Positions 41,567-49,230 of a stretch of 64,000 bases of DNA are shown here, one piece after another; positions within the stretch are counted from its first letter, which is position 1; the number at the start of each line of letters is the position of its first letter. Made by a program: the position numbers and the translations under genes. The notes under the pieces were generated by a model. It saw only the letters and a program-made list of their open reading frames with translations, did not search any database and was not told where the DNA came from. This DNA comes from Streptomyces lomondensis (GTDB lineage: Bacteria; Actinomycetota; Actinomycetes; Streptomycetales; Streptomycetaceae). The DNA lies in assembly GCF_014651035.1 (NCBI RefSeq), contig NZ_BMWC01000002.1:744001-808000 (forward strand). Direction: 5' to 3'.

Positions 41567-42514
41567 GTGACTCCGACCACGGTGACGGGCGGGTCGGCGC
41601 GGGAGACACCACCACGTCGGGCCAAGGCGGCGCGCATCGCGGCGGGCACGACGGCGGGGGTCGCTTCCCTGGTCCTGGCCCTGCTCCTGACGACGACTCC
41701 CGAACGCTTCGGCCTCTCCCCCTCCCCCCAACTCTTCGAACGGGTCCGGGCCGAGGACCGCGCCTCCGACGCCTTCATCTTCGTCTGGGCCCTGATCGCC
41801 CTCCCCGTCGCGGGAGTGCTCCACACTCCCCCGGCGCTGGCCAGGCGCGCCCGGATCGGCGCGGGCTGGGCGCTGATCGCCGGGTACTGGCTGTACGTCG
41901 CACTGATGGCGCTGGTGGCGTGGCAGGTGCGGGAGTTCTTCCCCGGGCCGGACGCTCCCGGCAAGAACGGAGGCCTGTTCGGTGCGGCGATCCTGATGGT
42001 GATCGGCACGCCGCTGTTCGCCGTCGGCTCGGGCGGGGTGTTCCGTACGCCAGGAGGCGAGGGCGCGCGGATCCGCGACCACCTCACCGCGGTCACGGTG
42101 CTCTGCTGCACTTTCATCGGCCTGGTCACGGGCCTGATGTCCGGTTATCACTTCGCCTTCCCGCGGGACGGCTACCCGGCCATGTTCCTGCCGGGCGGCA
42201 TCCTCTGGGGCCTCCTGGCGGGCGCCGCCCTGGGCATGCGCGTCGGCGCCCTGCTCACGAACTCGCCGGACAGCCGCCGCAGGATGACCGACGACGCGGG
42301 GTCCTTCGCCCGCACATCGACGGCCGTGCTGGCCTGCTGCCTCTGCGTGTCCCAACTGGGCTGGCTGCTCCCCGGCTGGGCGGTGGCCCTGATCGGCCTG
42401 CCGGCTCCATACGTGCTGTTCGTGGTGGCGGGGCGTTATGAGGAGACGGTGGGGCGGTGGGTGCGGTACCGGCAGATCGAGCTGCCGAAGGGGGCGCTGT
42501 GGGCACCGCGGTAG
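41567..42514 (+). CDS. Integral membrane protein of unknown function
   Basis: A 315-aa protein with a basic head and six or seven hydrophobic segments (for example VASLVLALLLTTTP, FIFVWALIALPVAGVL, IAGYWLYVALMALVAW, ALIGLPAPYVLFVVAG). No catalytic motif is visible and no family was recognised. The GTG start has a strong GGGAGGGGCGGG stretch in front. It diverges from the GT2/LCP operon with about 160 bp between starts and is followed 20 bp later by the promoter region of pair D. Confidence 0.65.
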   Translation: MTPTTVTGGSARETPPRRAKAARIAAGTTAGVASLVLALLLTTTPERFGLSPSPQLFERVRAEDRASDAFIFVWALIALPVAGVLHTPPALARRARIGAGWALIAGYWLYVALMALVAWQVREFFPGPDAPGKNGGLFGAAILMVIGTPLFAVGSGGVFRTPGGEGARIRDHLTAVTVLCCTFIGLVTGLMSGYHFAFPRDGYPAMFLPGGILWGLLAGAALGMRVGALLTNSPDSRRRMTDDAGSFARTSTAVLACCLCVSQLGWLLPGWAVALIGLPAPYVLFVVAGRYEETVGRWVRYRQIELPKGALWAPR

Positions 42515-42553
42515 TGCCCTATAAGATCCCGGCTTGGCCTTGCCCACTCGGAA

Positions 42554-42592
42554 GTTCGCTCTGGTGAAACCGAAAACCTCACCGGTACCGTC
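42554..42592 (+). promoter_or_regulatory. Conserved promoter/operator of pair D
   Basis: A dyad GTTCGC-TCTG-GTGAAA (42554-42569) overlaps GAAAC, which is followed after exactly 18 bases by CGTC (42589-42592). The same arrangement is found before pair E and at 49027. The GAAAC-N18-CGTC pattern resembles an ECF-sigma promoter, and the dyad could be an operator. The start codon follows 41 bases after CGTC. Confidence 0.6.
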
Positions 42593-42632
42593 AGTGCCCT
42601 CACTGAACTTCTGTCTCTCACGGGGAGCCACT

Positions 42633-43304
42633 GTGAAGCGCCGCCCATTGCCCGTTGCTGCCGCGTTGGCGACAACGGCAGTACTGCTGTTGACGGCCTG
42701 CGGCAGCGGGGATGACAAGTCCGGCGACAACGACAAGATCGCCGGCGCCGACCAGGGAGCGGAGACGCCGAAGGAGTCGGCATCACCCTCAGGAGTGCCG
42801 GCAGGGGACAAGCCGGACGGCGTGGACGTGTCCCTGCCGAAGGACATGGACCTGGTCTTCGACTGGAACAAGCCGAAGGACAAGAACGAGGCGGCTGCGA
42901 TGCAGGACGCGGCGAACTTCGTCCGGGCCATCTATCGAGGCGTCGACAAACGCACGACCAAGGATGCCTCCTTGGTCGCCTACTCGACAGGCGATGGGAC
43001 GAGGTACGCGAAGACGCAGATCGAAGCCCGGCTAGAAGGCGGCTGGACGGCATACGGCACACGGCGCCATTACCAGGCCACCACCCGGTCCGCACCGAAC
43101 GGCAACTCGGTGGAGGTTGCGTTCTGTGTGGATTCGAGCAAGTTCTACTCCAAAGAGGTCAAGACCGGAAAGGTCCTGAAGGGCGCCCCCAGCATCACGG
43201 ACTTCGACTACTTCAAGATCATCATGGTCAAGCTCCCCACGGGAGATGGTCTGTGGCAGGCGTCCAAGGTGTACGTCGAGGCCAAGGCGGCGAAGTGCCA
43301 GTGA
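42633..43304 (+). CDS. Lipoprotein of pair D
   Basis: A 223-aa lipoprotein. Start region MKRRPLPVAAALATTAVLLL and lipobox LLLTAC (Cys near 22) are nearly identical in DNA to pair E, so the two pairs share a recent ancestor. The linker DNDKIAGADQG is followed by VDVSLPKDMDLVFDWNKPKD, like pair A (LKVEFDLAKPSD). It then has AFCVDSSKFYSKEVKTGKVL with Cys and a final Cys (AAKCQ). The GTG start follows GGGGAG. The stop overlaps the partner's GTG (GTGA). Confidence 0.8.
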   Translation: MKRRPLPVAAALATTAVLLLTACGSGDDKSGDNDKIAGADQGAETPKESASPSGVPAGDKPDGVDVSLPKDMDLVFDWNKPKDKNEAAAMQDAANFVRAIYRGVDKRTTKDASLVAYSTGDGTRYAKTQIEARLEGGWTAYGTRRHYQATTRSAPNGNSVEVAFCVDSSKFYSKEVKTGKVLKGAPSITDFDYFKIIMVKLPTGDGLWQASKVYVEAKAAKCQ

Positions 43305-44386
43305 ACAGATCACTGCGTCTAGCCCTCAGCACAGGTGCAGCTGCCCTGGGGCTGACCATGGGCGTACTCGCCCTCGCGGAACCGGCCTACGCGGGAGAAG
43401 AGCCGGCCAATACCCAGGGTGCCAACACAGAACAGTCGGGCGGCGGCAACGGCACCGGCATCTACGCCGCCGCCCGCATCCAGTACTCCGGATCCGTCGC
43501 CAAGGGCGGCGGCACCGGAAACGTGACGTCCTCCGACGTCAACTGGACGCCTCCGCCCTGCTGGTACGCCCCCTACCTCGGCGCCAAGGACTTCAAGAAG
43601 AAGATGTCCAAGGACCTCGAGAGTCAGCTCAACACCCCCGGCATGGGCGGACACGCGGGCGCGGCCCTGAGCGAGATGCAGCGCCACTACGAGGACGAGT
43701 ACGGCTGGACCGACACCCCCGGCTACAAGGACTACAACGTCGACAAGGACGGCGAGGGAATGTTCTGGGCCGCTGTCGAGAACCCTAATGAGCCGGACCT
43801 TCTCAAGCGGACCTCGTGTAACGACCTCCCCTTCTGGGTCGAGAACGGCGAGGCGCCGCCGCCCCAGTACGAAGAGGCCATCACCCCGGAGATCCTCGCC
43901 GCTCTCGCCTACCAGCACATGGAGCTCCCCGACACCGAGGTCACCCTCGCCCCTGAGGCCAACACCAAGGTGAACCTGCCGACCTGGGCCTGGCTCGACA
44001 AGGCCGTCTTCGACGAGGTCCAGGCGACGGCGGCCCTCAACGTCCCCGGCTTCAACATCCAGGCCACCACCACCGCCAAGCCGGTGTCCCTCAAGCTGGA
44101 ACCGGGCACCGAGGACGCCGAGACCTACCCGGCCTCCGGAGAGTGCACCATCAACGCCGACGACTCCATCGGCGAGCCCTACGCCAAGGGCAAGGCCGAC
44201 GAGACACCGCCATGCGGAATCAAGTACCTCCGCTCCTCCGGCAACGGCACCTTCAAACTCCAGGCCACCATCACCTGGGACATCGCCTGGACCGGCACCG
44301 GCGGCGCGGGCGGCGACCTGCCGAACGGCACCTTCGGCAACGCCCAGGCCGTCACCGTCCAGGAGATCCAGTCCGTCAACAGGTGA
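43301..44386 (+). CDS. Secreted protein of pair D
   Basis: A 361-aa exported paralogue. Signal peptide ends near ALAEPAYAGE. Family blocks: DVNWTPPPCWYAPYLG, YKDYNVDKDGEGMFWAA, LPFWVENGEAPPP, TPEILAALAYQHMELPDTE, VNLPTWAWLDKAVFDE, TTAKPVSLKLEPGTEDAE, GECTINADDSIGEPYAKGKA, TPPCGIKYLRSSGNGTFKLQ and the end TVQEIQSVNR. Close to pair E in the second half, while the region between CWYAP and YKDYN differs, so this central segment varies most within the family. Translationally coupled to the lipoprotein. Confidence 0.8.
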   Translation: MNRSLRLALSTGAAALGLTMGVLALAEPAYAGEEPANTQGANTEQSGGGNGTGIYAAARIQYSGSVAKGGGTGNVTSSDVNWTPPPCWYAPYLGAKDFKKKMSKDLESQLNTPGMGGHAGAALSEMQRHYEDEYGWTDTPGYKDYNVDKDGEGMFWAAVENPNEPDLLKRTSCNDLPFWVENGEAPPPQYEEAITPEILAALAYQHMELPDTEVTLAPEANTKVNLPTWAWLDKAVFDEVQATAALNVPGFNIQATTTAKPVSLKLEPGTEDAETYPASGECTINADDSIGEPYAKGKADETPPCGIKYLRSSGNGTFKLQATITWDIAWTGTGGAGGDLPNGTFGNAQAVTVQEIQSVNR

Positions 44387-44520
44387 CGGGCCGAGAAGCA
44401 GACAGAAAGCGCGGAAGGCTCGGCCAAACCCCAACGCCGTAAGTCAGCCGCCCCTTCACGGCAGTACGAGCGGCATCCGGGCAAGCGGGGTACGAGCGCC
44501 AACTCGAGGGAGTGGAGATA

Positions 44521-44925
44521 GTGGCGACAATCCCGGCGGAAAGCTCACAGGAATCGCGGGCCATGAAATTCCTTGCCGCGTGCACACTGGTACCGATTCT
44601 CTGTTTCGCCTTTCAGGACCTCGGCAGCAAGTACGGAGGAATGGACTGGCTCACCAAAGATTACGCGGCATGGCCGTTGATGATTGCGCCTGTACTGATG
44701 CTGGTCCTGTTCCTCAGGAGCCGAGAACTCATCCGCAACCCGCGGATGGGTTCCAACTTCTCCCAGACGATCAAGATCGTTGCCGCCATGTACCTGTTCT
44801 TGAACATCATCGTGGCCATCGGCTACAGCCGGCTGGCCGTGATTTCGGTGCTCTCCTCCCTGACGATCCTGGTGGCCGACCGACAGCTCAAGAAGCATGC
44901 CCGCGGCCACCTCCCGTCGAGGTGA
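44521..44925 (+). CDS. Small membrane protein of unknown function
   Basis: A 134-aa protein with about four hydrophobic segments (FLAACTLVPILCFAF, WPLMIAPVLMLVLFL, IVAAMYLFLNIIVAIGY, AVISVLSSLTILVA). No family recognised. The GTG start follows GGGAGTGGAG; a GTG at 44512 is possible. Its stop overlaps the start of the truncated gene at 44922 (GTGA). It is thus probably a remnant or reduced version of a membrane gene plus LPxGW-protein unit like the one at 53.8-55.9 kb. Confidence 0.55.
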   Translation: MATIPAESSQESRAMKFLAACTLVPILCFAFQDLGSKYGGMDWLTKDYAAWPLMIAPVLMLVLFLRSRELIRNPRMGSNFSQTIKIVAAMYLFLNIIVAIGYSRLAVISVLSSLTILVADRQLKKHARGHLPSR

Positions 44926-45098
44926 CCGCTCCCCGCGGCTACGAACTCGACCTGCCACCCGGCTGGGTCCGCATCCCCCTTTCACCCCGAGTAGCAGACG
45001 GGCGACGGCAAGGCCCCAGCACCAGCCAACGAGGCAGCGGTGACAAGACTCTGGGCGATGGACGCACCTTCATATCGGCAGACGCTGCGTGCGCTTGA
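44922..45098 (+). pseudogene. Truncated copy of an LPxGW-type T7SS-associated protein
   Basis: Only 58 codons. The N-terminus YELDLPPGWVRIPLSPR matches the beginnings of the 53825 product (YRLLLPEGWFRVRIEPELRE) and the 51745 product (PPLWFLAPEGFFALPL). After about 20 residues the similarity ends and the frame stops at 45098, while the relatives are 200-250 residues. It is coupled to the membrane gene by a GTGA overlap, so the unit was once functional. A 238-bp gap with no gene, only the pair E promoter, follows. Confidence 0.6.
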
Positions 45099-45258
45099 CC
45101 GAGTCAGGACACCGCACTAGTGAATCGAGACGCTTCAGTTCATGGCCCCGGACGGCGCACACTGCGGTATCCGGAGCCACCGCCTGCTTGGGCACGATCA
45201 GGACACATCCAGCCCCCGAGAGCCCTTTACACCCCGGATTGCCCCCGTTCTCGCGGAA

Positions 45259-45297
45259 GTTCGCTCTGGCGAAACGGGGAAACTCACCGATACCGTC
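45259..45297 (+). promoter_or_regulatory. Conserved promoter/operator of pair E
   Basis: The dyad GTTCGC-TCTG-GCGAAA (45259-45274) overlaps GAAAC, with CGTC exactly 18 bases later (45294-45297). Sequence identity with the pair D upstream region continues through TCACGGGGAGCCACTGTG into the coding region. The lipoprotein start lies 40 bases downstream of CGTC. Confidence 0.6.
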
Positions 45298-45336
45298 AGT
45301 GCTCTTGACTGAACTTCCGTCTCACGGGGAGCCACT

Positions 45337-45993
45337 GTGAAGCGCCGCCCATTGTCCGCTGCTGCCGCGTTGGCGACGACGGCCGTACTGCTGTTGACGG
45401 CCTGCGGTAGCGGGGACGACAGCTCGAAGAGCAACGACAAGATCGCAGGCGCCGATTCCGGCGACACGGCGACGTCGTCATCACCAAGCGCCAGCGCATC
45501 CGGTCCCGCCGACAGGCCCAGGATCACGTTTCCCGAAGGTGTGGAGAACAGGTTCGAGGGCTGGAAGACGGGTGATCCGACCAAGGATGCAGTGCTGTCC
45601 GATGTAACGCAGACGGTGAACGCGGTGGACGATGCGATCCTCCGCGGCGACACGAACTCTGCGACCCTCGCGTACTACCGCCAGGGCAAAGCGCTCGTGA
45701 GCGCGCAGAAGTGGGTCCAGGCCTGGCTGGACGAGGACCTCACGTGGACAGGCGTTACGCGCTACTTCGACCCGAACGTCAAGGTCGCGGACAGGGACAC
45801 GGCCGCGGTCGTCTACTGCGCCGACGAAAGTAAGGCCTACAACAAGAACCGCAAGACCGGAACGGTGGACAAGTCACCGTCCGACGAGAGCCCGTACGTC
45901 ACGTACAGCACGCAGCTCAAGAAGAACAGCAAGGGGGTCTGGCAGACCACGGAGGTGCTGTCGAAGAGAGGGGACAAGACGTGCGCGCCCTGA
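45337..45993 (+). CDS. Lipoprotein of pair E
   Basis: A 218-aa lipoprotein. Signal and lipobox (VLLLTACGSGDD) match pair D, but the mature part is closer to pair C: DRPRITFPEGVENRFEGW, TGVTRYFDPNVKV, VYCADESKAYNKNRKTGTV with Cys, VWQTTEVLSKRGDKTCAP with final Cys. This mosaic of a pair D-like 5' end and a pair C-like body suggests recombination between pairs. The GTG start follows GGGGAGCCACT. It overlaps the partner by 13 bp. Confidence 0.8.
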   Translation: MKRRPLSAAAALATTAVLLLTACGSGDDSSKSNDKIAGADSGDTATSSSPSASASGPADRPRITFPEGVENRFEGWKTGDPTKDAVLSDVTQTVNAVDDAILRGDTNSATLAYYRQGKALVSAQKWVQAWLDEDLTWTGVTRYFDPNVKVADRDTAAVVYCADESKAYNKNRKTGTVDKSPSDESPYVTYSTQLKKNSKGVWQTTEVLSKRGDKTCAP

Positions 45994-47012
45994 CCCGTGG
46001 CACAACCACAGCAATTGCTCTCGTCGTGGCTTTCGGAATGACCTCAGGCGCCGCCGAGGCAAAGGGCCCTGGCGCGTCCGAGGCTGAGGTCGACACCAGC
46101 GGCATGAGGTCCGGAAGCGACCTCGTCTCCATGATCAGGTACACAAGCACCACCACGGGCGGTAAAGGCAAGGGCAACGTCACCCCTGTGGGCAACTGGA
46201 CCCCGCCCGCATGTTGGTACGAACCGCGCTCCGCTGAGGAGTTCTCCAAGTACGTCGAGAACATGTACGACGAGACGGTCAACGCTCCGGGCCAACACAG
46301 CTATGCCAAGTCTGCCGTCGGTATGTTCCGCAACGAATACAAGGACGGAAAGTACAAGAACTACAACCTCGACAAGAAGGACGAGGGCAACTGGTGGGTG
46401 GCCGTCCGCGACGAAGACCGCTGGACGGAGCCCGAGGCCCAGCTTTGCGACAAGCAACCCTTCTGGGTCGAGAACGGTGCCACCCCGCCCGTGGAGAACG
46501 CGGTCACCCCGCAAGTCCTCGCCGAACTCGCCTACAACCGCATCCAACTGCCGACGACCGAAGTAACCCTCGCCCCCGAGGCGACCACCAAGGTCAACCT
46601 CCCCACGTGGGCCTGGCTGGACAAGGCCAGGTTCAAGGAGGTCTCCGTCACCGCCGCGCTCAACGTGGGCGGCCTCAACATCCAGGCCACCACCACCGCC
46701 AAGCCGGTCTCGCTCAAACTGGAGCCCGGTACGCCCGATGCCGAGACCTACCCCGCCTCCGGCGAGTGCACGATCAACGACGACGGCTCGATCGGCGAGC
46801 CGTACGCCAAGGGCAAGGCCAACCAGACCCCGCCGTGCGGCATCCGGTACCTCCGCTCCTCCGGTGACGGCACCTTCAAGCTGCAGGCCACCGTCACCTG
46901 GGACATTACGTGGACCGGCACGGGCAACCCCAACCCGACGCAGCTCCCCAACGGCACCTTCGGCAACGCCCAGAACGTCACCGTCCAGGAGATCCAGTCC
47001 GTCAACAGGTGA
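45981..47012 (+). CDS. Secreted protein of pair E
   Basis: A 343-aa exported paralogue. Signal peptide ends at SGAAEAKG. Family blocks: VGNWTPPACWYEPRSAEEF, YKNYNLDKKDEGNWWVA, QPFWVENGATPP, TPQVLAELAYNRIQLPTTE, VNLPTWAWLDKARFKE, TTAKPVSLKLEPGTPDAE, GECTINDDGSIGEPYAKGKA, TPPCGIRYLRSSGDGTFKLQ and end NVTVQEIQSVNR. GAGGGG precedes the GTG start. Coupled to the lipoprotein gene. A strong hairpin separates it from the convergent pair F. Confidence 0.8.
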   Translation: MRALTRGTTTAIALVVAFGMTSGAAEAKGPGASEAEVDTSGMRSGSDLVSMIRYTSTTTGGKGKGNVTPVGNWTPPACWYEPRSAEEFSKYVENMYDETVNAPGQHSYAKSAVGMFRNEYKDGKYKNYNLDKKDEGNWWVAVRDEDRWTEPEAQLCDKQPFWVENGATPPVENAVTPQVLAELAYNRIQLPTTEVTLAPEATTKVNLPTWAWLDKARFKEVSVTAALNVGGLNIQATTTAKPVSLKLEPGTPDAETYPASGECTINDDGSIGEPYAKGKANQTPPCGIRYLRSSGDGTFKLQATVTWDITWTGTGNPNPTQLPNGTFGNAQNVTVQEIQSVNR

Positions 47013-47045
47013 CGGGGCCGGAGACGGGACACTCTGCTCGGCACA

Positions 47046-47070
47046 GCGCCTCGCGGACTCCGCGAGGCGC
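47046..47070. terminator. Hairpin terminator between convergent pairs E and F
   Basis: GCGCCTCGCGG and CCGCGAGGCGC are perfect 11-bp arms around ACT. It sits 33 bp after the pair E stop and 5 bp before the pair F stop, so it can serve both strands. No T-run. Confidence 0.75.
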
Positions 47071-47074
47071 GACC

Positions 47075-48121
47075 CTAGCGGTTCACCGCCTGGGCCTCCT
47101 TGACGGTCACGTCCTGCTCGAACGTGGACAGCCCGTCCGGCAGCCCCGGCTGCCGCGGCGGCCCGTCCGGGTCGGCCGAGTCGGTCCACGTCACCTTCCA
47201 GGTGATGGACGCCTTGAAGGGGTAGGTGCCGCTGCCGGAGGAGCGCAGGTAGGTGACGTTGCAGCCCGCGTCCCCGCTGTCGGCCGTGTAGCCGTTCTTG
47301 CCCTTGACCAGGTCGTAGGTGCAGCTCTGCGGGTCGGCGTCGGAGGTGCCGGCGTCGACCTTCAGCGCCACAGGGGTGGCGACGGTGGTCGCGGCCAGCT
47401 GAACGCCCTTGTAGTCGAGGCTCGCCGTCGTCCACACGCGATCGAGATCGCCCTTGAACGCCACCCGCGTACCGAGATTCACGAGCAGCCGGTCAGCGCG
47501 CGGCTTCAGCTCGACAGGGGGTGCGGGCAACTTCGTGGAGTTGAAGGCGAGTTCGGAGAGGATCTCGGGAGTCACCTTGTTCGGGTCCGGCTGCGGGTCG
47601 GCAGGCGGAACCCAGATCTCCCAGTTGTCCGTCGTGACGGGGCACGCCTCGCTGTAGGTGTCGTCACGGAACTGCACCTGCCACCACAGCCCATCGTCAC
47701 CCTTGTGGTAGTCCTGCTCGTCCCGCTTCTTGGCGTAATCGGCGGCGGGTTTCCCCGCCCCGGCATATGCGGTCTTGATGAACTTCTCGTATTCCTCCGG
47801 CGTGTACATCGGCTCGTACCAGCACACCGGCGGCTTCCAGTTGGCGTCCGAGGAGGTGGCGGATGCAGTGGAGCCGCTCGAGGCGGGAGCGCTCTGGCTG
47901 ATACGGATGTGGGCACCGATGGATCCGTTGCCGGATTCGGCCCCGGCATCAGGGCCGGAACCGGCACCCGGCTGGTCGGACTCAGTGGTGCCGCCGTCGC
48001 CGCCGACCTGGACATCGCCCGCGTACGCCGGACAGCCGAGGCTCAGCGCCACGAGCAGTCCCGCCGCGGCGGCCGAACGAAGAACCGGACGAGCAGTCCG
48101 TGCCCCTATCCCTGGACGCAC
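47075..48121 (-). CDS. Secreted protein of pair F (most divergent member)
   Basis: A 348-aa exported paralogue. Signal peptide: AAAGLLVALSLGCPAYAGD. It keeps DANWKPPVCWYEPMYTPEEY, a DYHKGDDGLWWQVQF block, VTPEILSELAFNSTKLP, VNLGTRVAFKGDLDRVW in place of the PTWxWLDK block, ATPVALKVDAGTSDAD and NVTYLRSSGSGTYPFK. It ends DVTVKEAQAVNR rather than EIQSVNR. The INDDGSIGEPYAKG segment is replaced. It shows which positions of the family are truly fixed. The GTG start follows AGGGGGA and overlaps the lipoprotein stop by 16 bp. Confidence 0.8.
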   Translation of the reverse strand: MRPGIGARTARPVLRSAAAAGLLVALSLGCPAYAGDVQVGGDGGTTESDQPGAGSGPDAGAESGNGSIGAHIRISQSAPASSGSTASATSSDANWKPPVCWYEPMYTPEEYEKFIKTAYAGAGKPAADYAKKRDEQDYHKGDDGLWWQVQFRDDTYSEACPVTTDNWEIWVPPADPQPDPNKVTPEILSELAFNSTKLPAPPVELKPRADRLLVNLGTRVAFKGDLDRVWTTASLDYKGVQLAATTVATPVALKVDAGTSDADPQSCTYDLVKGKNGYTADSGDAGCNVTYLRSSGSGTYPFKASITWKVTWTDSADPDGPPRQPGLPDGLSTFEQDVTVKEAQAVNR

Positions 48122-48768
48122 GACGCGTCCCCCTTCTTCCAACTCTGCTTCAGCACCTGCCAGTCACCACGCGCGTCCTTCGCGGCCTGGAGCGTGTACA
48201 GGATGAAGTCCTTGTCGCTCGGCTGGGTGCGCAACACCTTGTTGGTGCTGATCTCCTTGCTGTACCCCTTGCTCTGGTCCTCGCAGTAGCGGACCGCTGC
48301 GGTCTTGCCGTTCGCCACGTCCGTGGCCTCGAAGCCGAAGTACCGGTAGTCGCCGCTGACAGTGAGCCCGTCCTGCTTGACCGTCGCGACCCGATCAGCC
48401 CAGTAGGTGAGGGCGGACGCAGCAAAGTAGCGGTTCATGTTCTCCGTCTGGCCGCTTCCCTTGCCGAAGGCCTCCAGGCGGGCCTGAGCCGAGTACGCCA
48501 CATCGCGCAGGAGGGCGTCCTTCGTGGCATCCCCCGTCGGGTCGTTCTCGACGGTCACCTTGACGTCCGACGGAAAGTCGAAGGTCGGCGCGTCCTTCTC
48601 AGGCGTGGCAGAGGCGGACGGCGTCGACGCCCCCGTCTCCCCCGTACCGGCTCCCGCGATCTCGTCGCTACTCGATCCGTCGCCCGAATCGCTGCTGCAA
48701 CCAGCCCCAGAGAAGGTGACAGCAGCAAGGAGGCAGGCCGTAGCCACCCTCCGGCGCGTGGTCAACAT
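48106..48768 (-). CDS. Lipoprotein of pair F
   Basis: A 220-aa lipoprotein with lipobox FSGAGC (Cys24), then SSDEIAGAGTGETG as in other members. The mature part has FDFPSDVKVTVENDPTGDATKDALL, AVRYCEDQSKGYSKEISTNKV with Cys, DWQVLKQSWKKGDASCVQG with final Cys. It is the most distant lipoprotein, as is its partner, so partners diverge together, which supports interaction. The ATG start was chosen by the signal peptide. It is divergent from the T7SS operon at 49231 across a 460-bp gap. Confidence 0.8.
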   Translation of the reverse strand: MLTTRRRVATACLLAAVTFSGAGCSSDSGDGSSSDEIAGAGTGETGASTPSASATPEKDAPTFDFPSDVKVTVENDPTGDATKDALLRDVAYSAQARLEAFGKGSGQTENMNRYFAASALTYWADRVATVKQDGLTVSGDYRYFGFEATDVANGKTAAVRYCEDQSKGYSKEISTNKVLRTQPSDKDFILYTLQAAKDARGDWQVLKQSWKKGDASCVQG

Positions 48769-48873
48769 GGCGCCCGTCCTCAGATGTAGATGGTCGGCGT
48801 GCTCGAGGATGATCCCATGCGGGACCGCCGCCGACCCAAACCCCCAAGGGGCCGCCGCGATCGTGTGACCTTT

Positions 48874-48889
48874 GTGAAGACCTCTTCAC
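48874..48889. promoter_or_regulatory. 16-bp perfect palindrome in the pair F / T7SS gap
   Basis: GTGAAGACCTCTTCAC has perfect 7-bp arms, GTGAAGA and TCTTCAC, around CC. It lies about 105 bp upstream of the pair F lipoprotein start, on the T7SS side of the gap. Its symmetry suggests an operator. No regulator gene is adjacent. Confidence 0.4.
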
Positions 48890-49026
48890 GACCGCGACCG
48901 CCCGCCTCGGCGAGCGGATGCCCAGGTCTACCTTTGGGGAGACGCACTCGACGCGCGCACACCACCACACCACCCGCGCGCATCAACAACAACCACTACG
49001 CCAGGAATTGCCAAGCCTTTAGCAGA

Positions 49027-49065
49027 GTTCGCACTGGCGAACCGAGGAACCCGGCAGCTAGCGTC
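49027..49065 (+). promoter_or_regulatory. Third copy of the pair promoter, now upstream of a T7SS operon
   Basis: The dyad here is perfect (GTTCGC-ACTG-GCGAAC, 49027-49042) and CGTC follows GAACC after 18 bases (49062-49065), as at pairs D and E. The next coding sequence that could use it is the WXG100-like gene at 49231, because the lipoprotein that should follow is only a remnant. Confidence 0.55.
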
Positions 49066-49106
49066 AGGGCTCCCGGCTGATCGTTCTCGCTTCTCGGGGG
49101 AGTCAC

Positions 49107-49166
49107 TTGAAGCGCCGCCTTCCACTCCGCACGCCGCCGCGTCCGCCGTGCGTCGCCCGCCGCTGA
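49107..49166 (+). pseudogene. Remnant of a pair-type lipoprotein start
   Basis: At the same distance from the promoter as in pairs D and E, and after the same kind of GGGGGAGTCACT leader, the sequence reads TTG AAG CGC CGC (KRR), as in KRRPLP of the lipoproteins. It then degenerates and stops after 19 codons. No signal peptide or lipobox remains. It marks a deleted seventh pair. Confidence 0.55.
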
Positions 49167-49230
49167 TCCCGCGCATGCGGGGTCCGTTCGCTCCGCAGGC
49201 CGCCGCCCACCGAAGAGACTGAAATCCCAG

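Noticed and set aside
38529..41570. 1013-codon plus-strand frame over the GT2/LCP genes
   Set aside because: Shadow frame; the minus strand encodes clear GT2 and LCP motifs.
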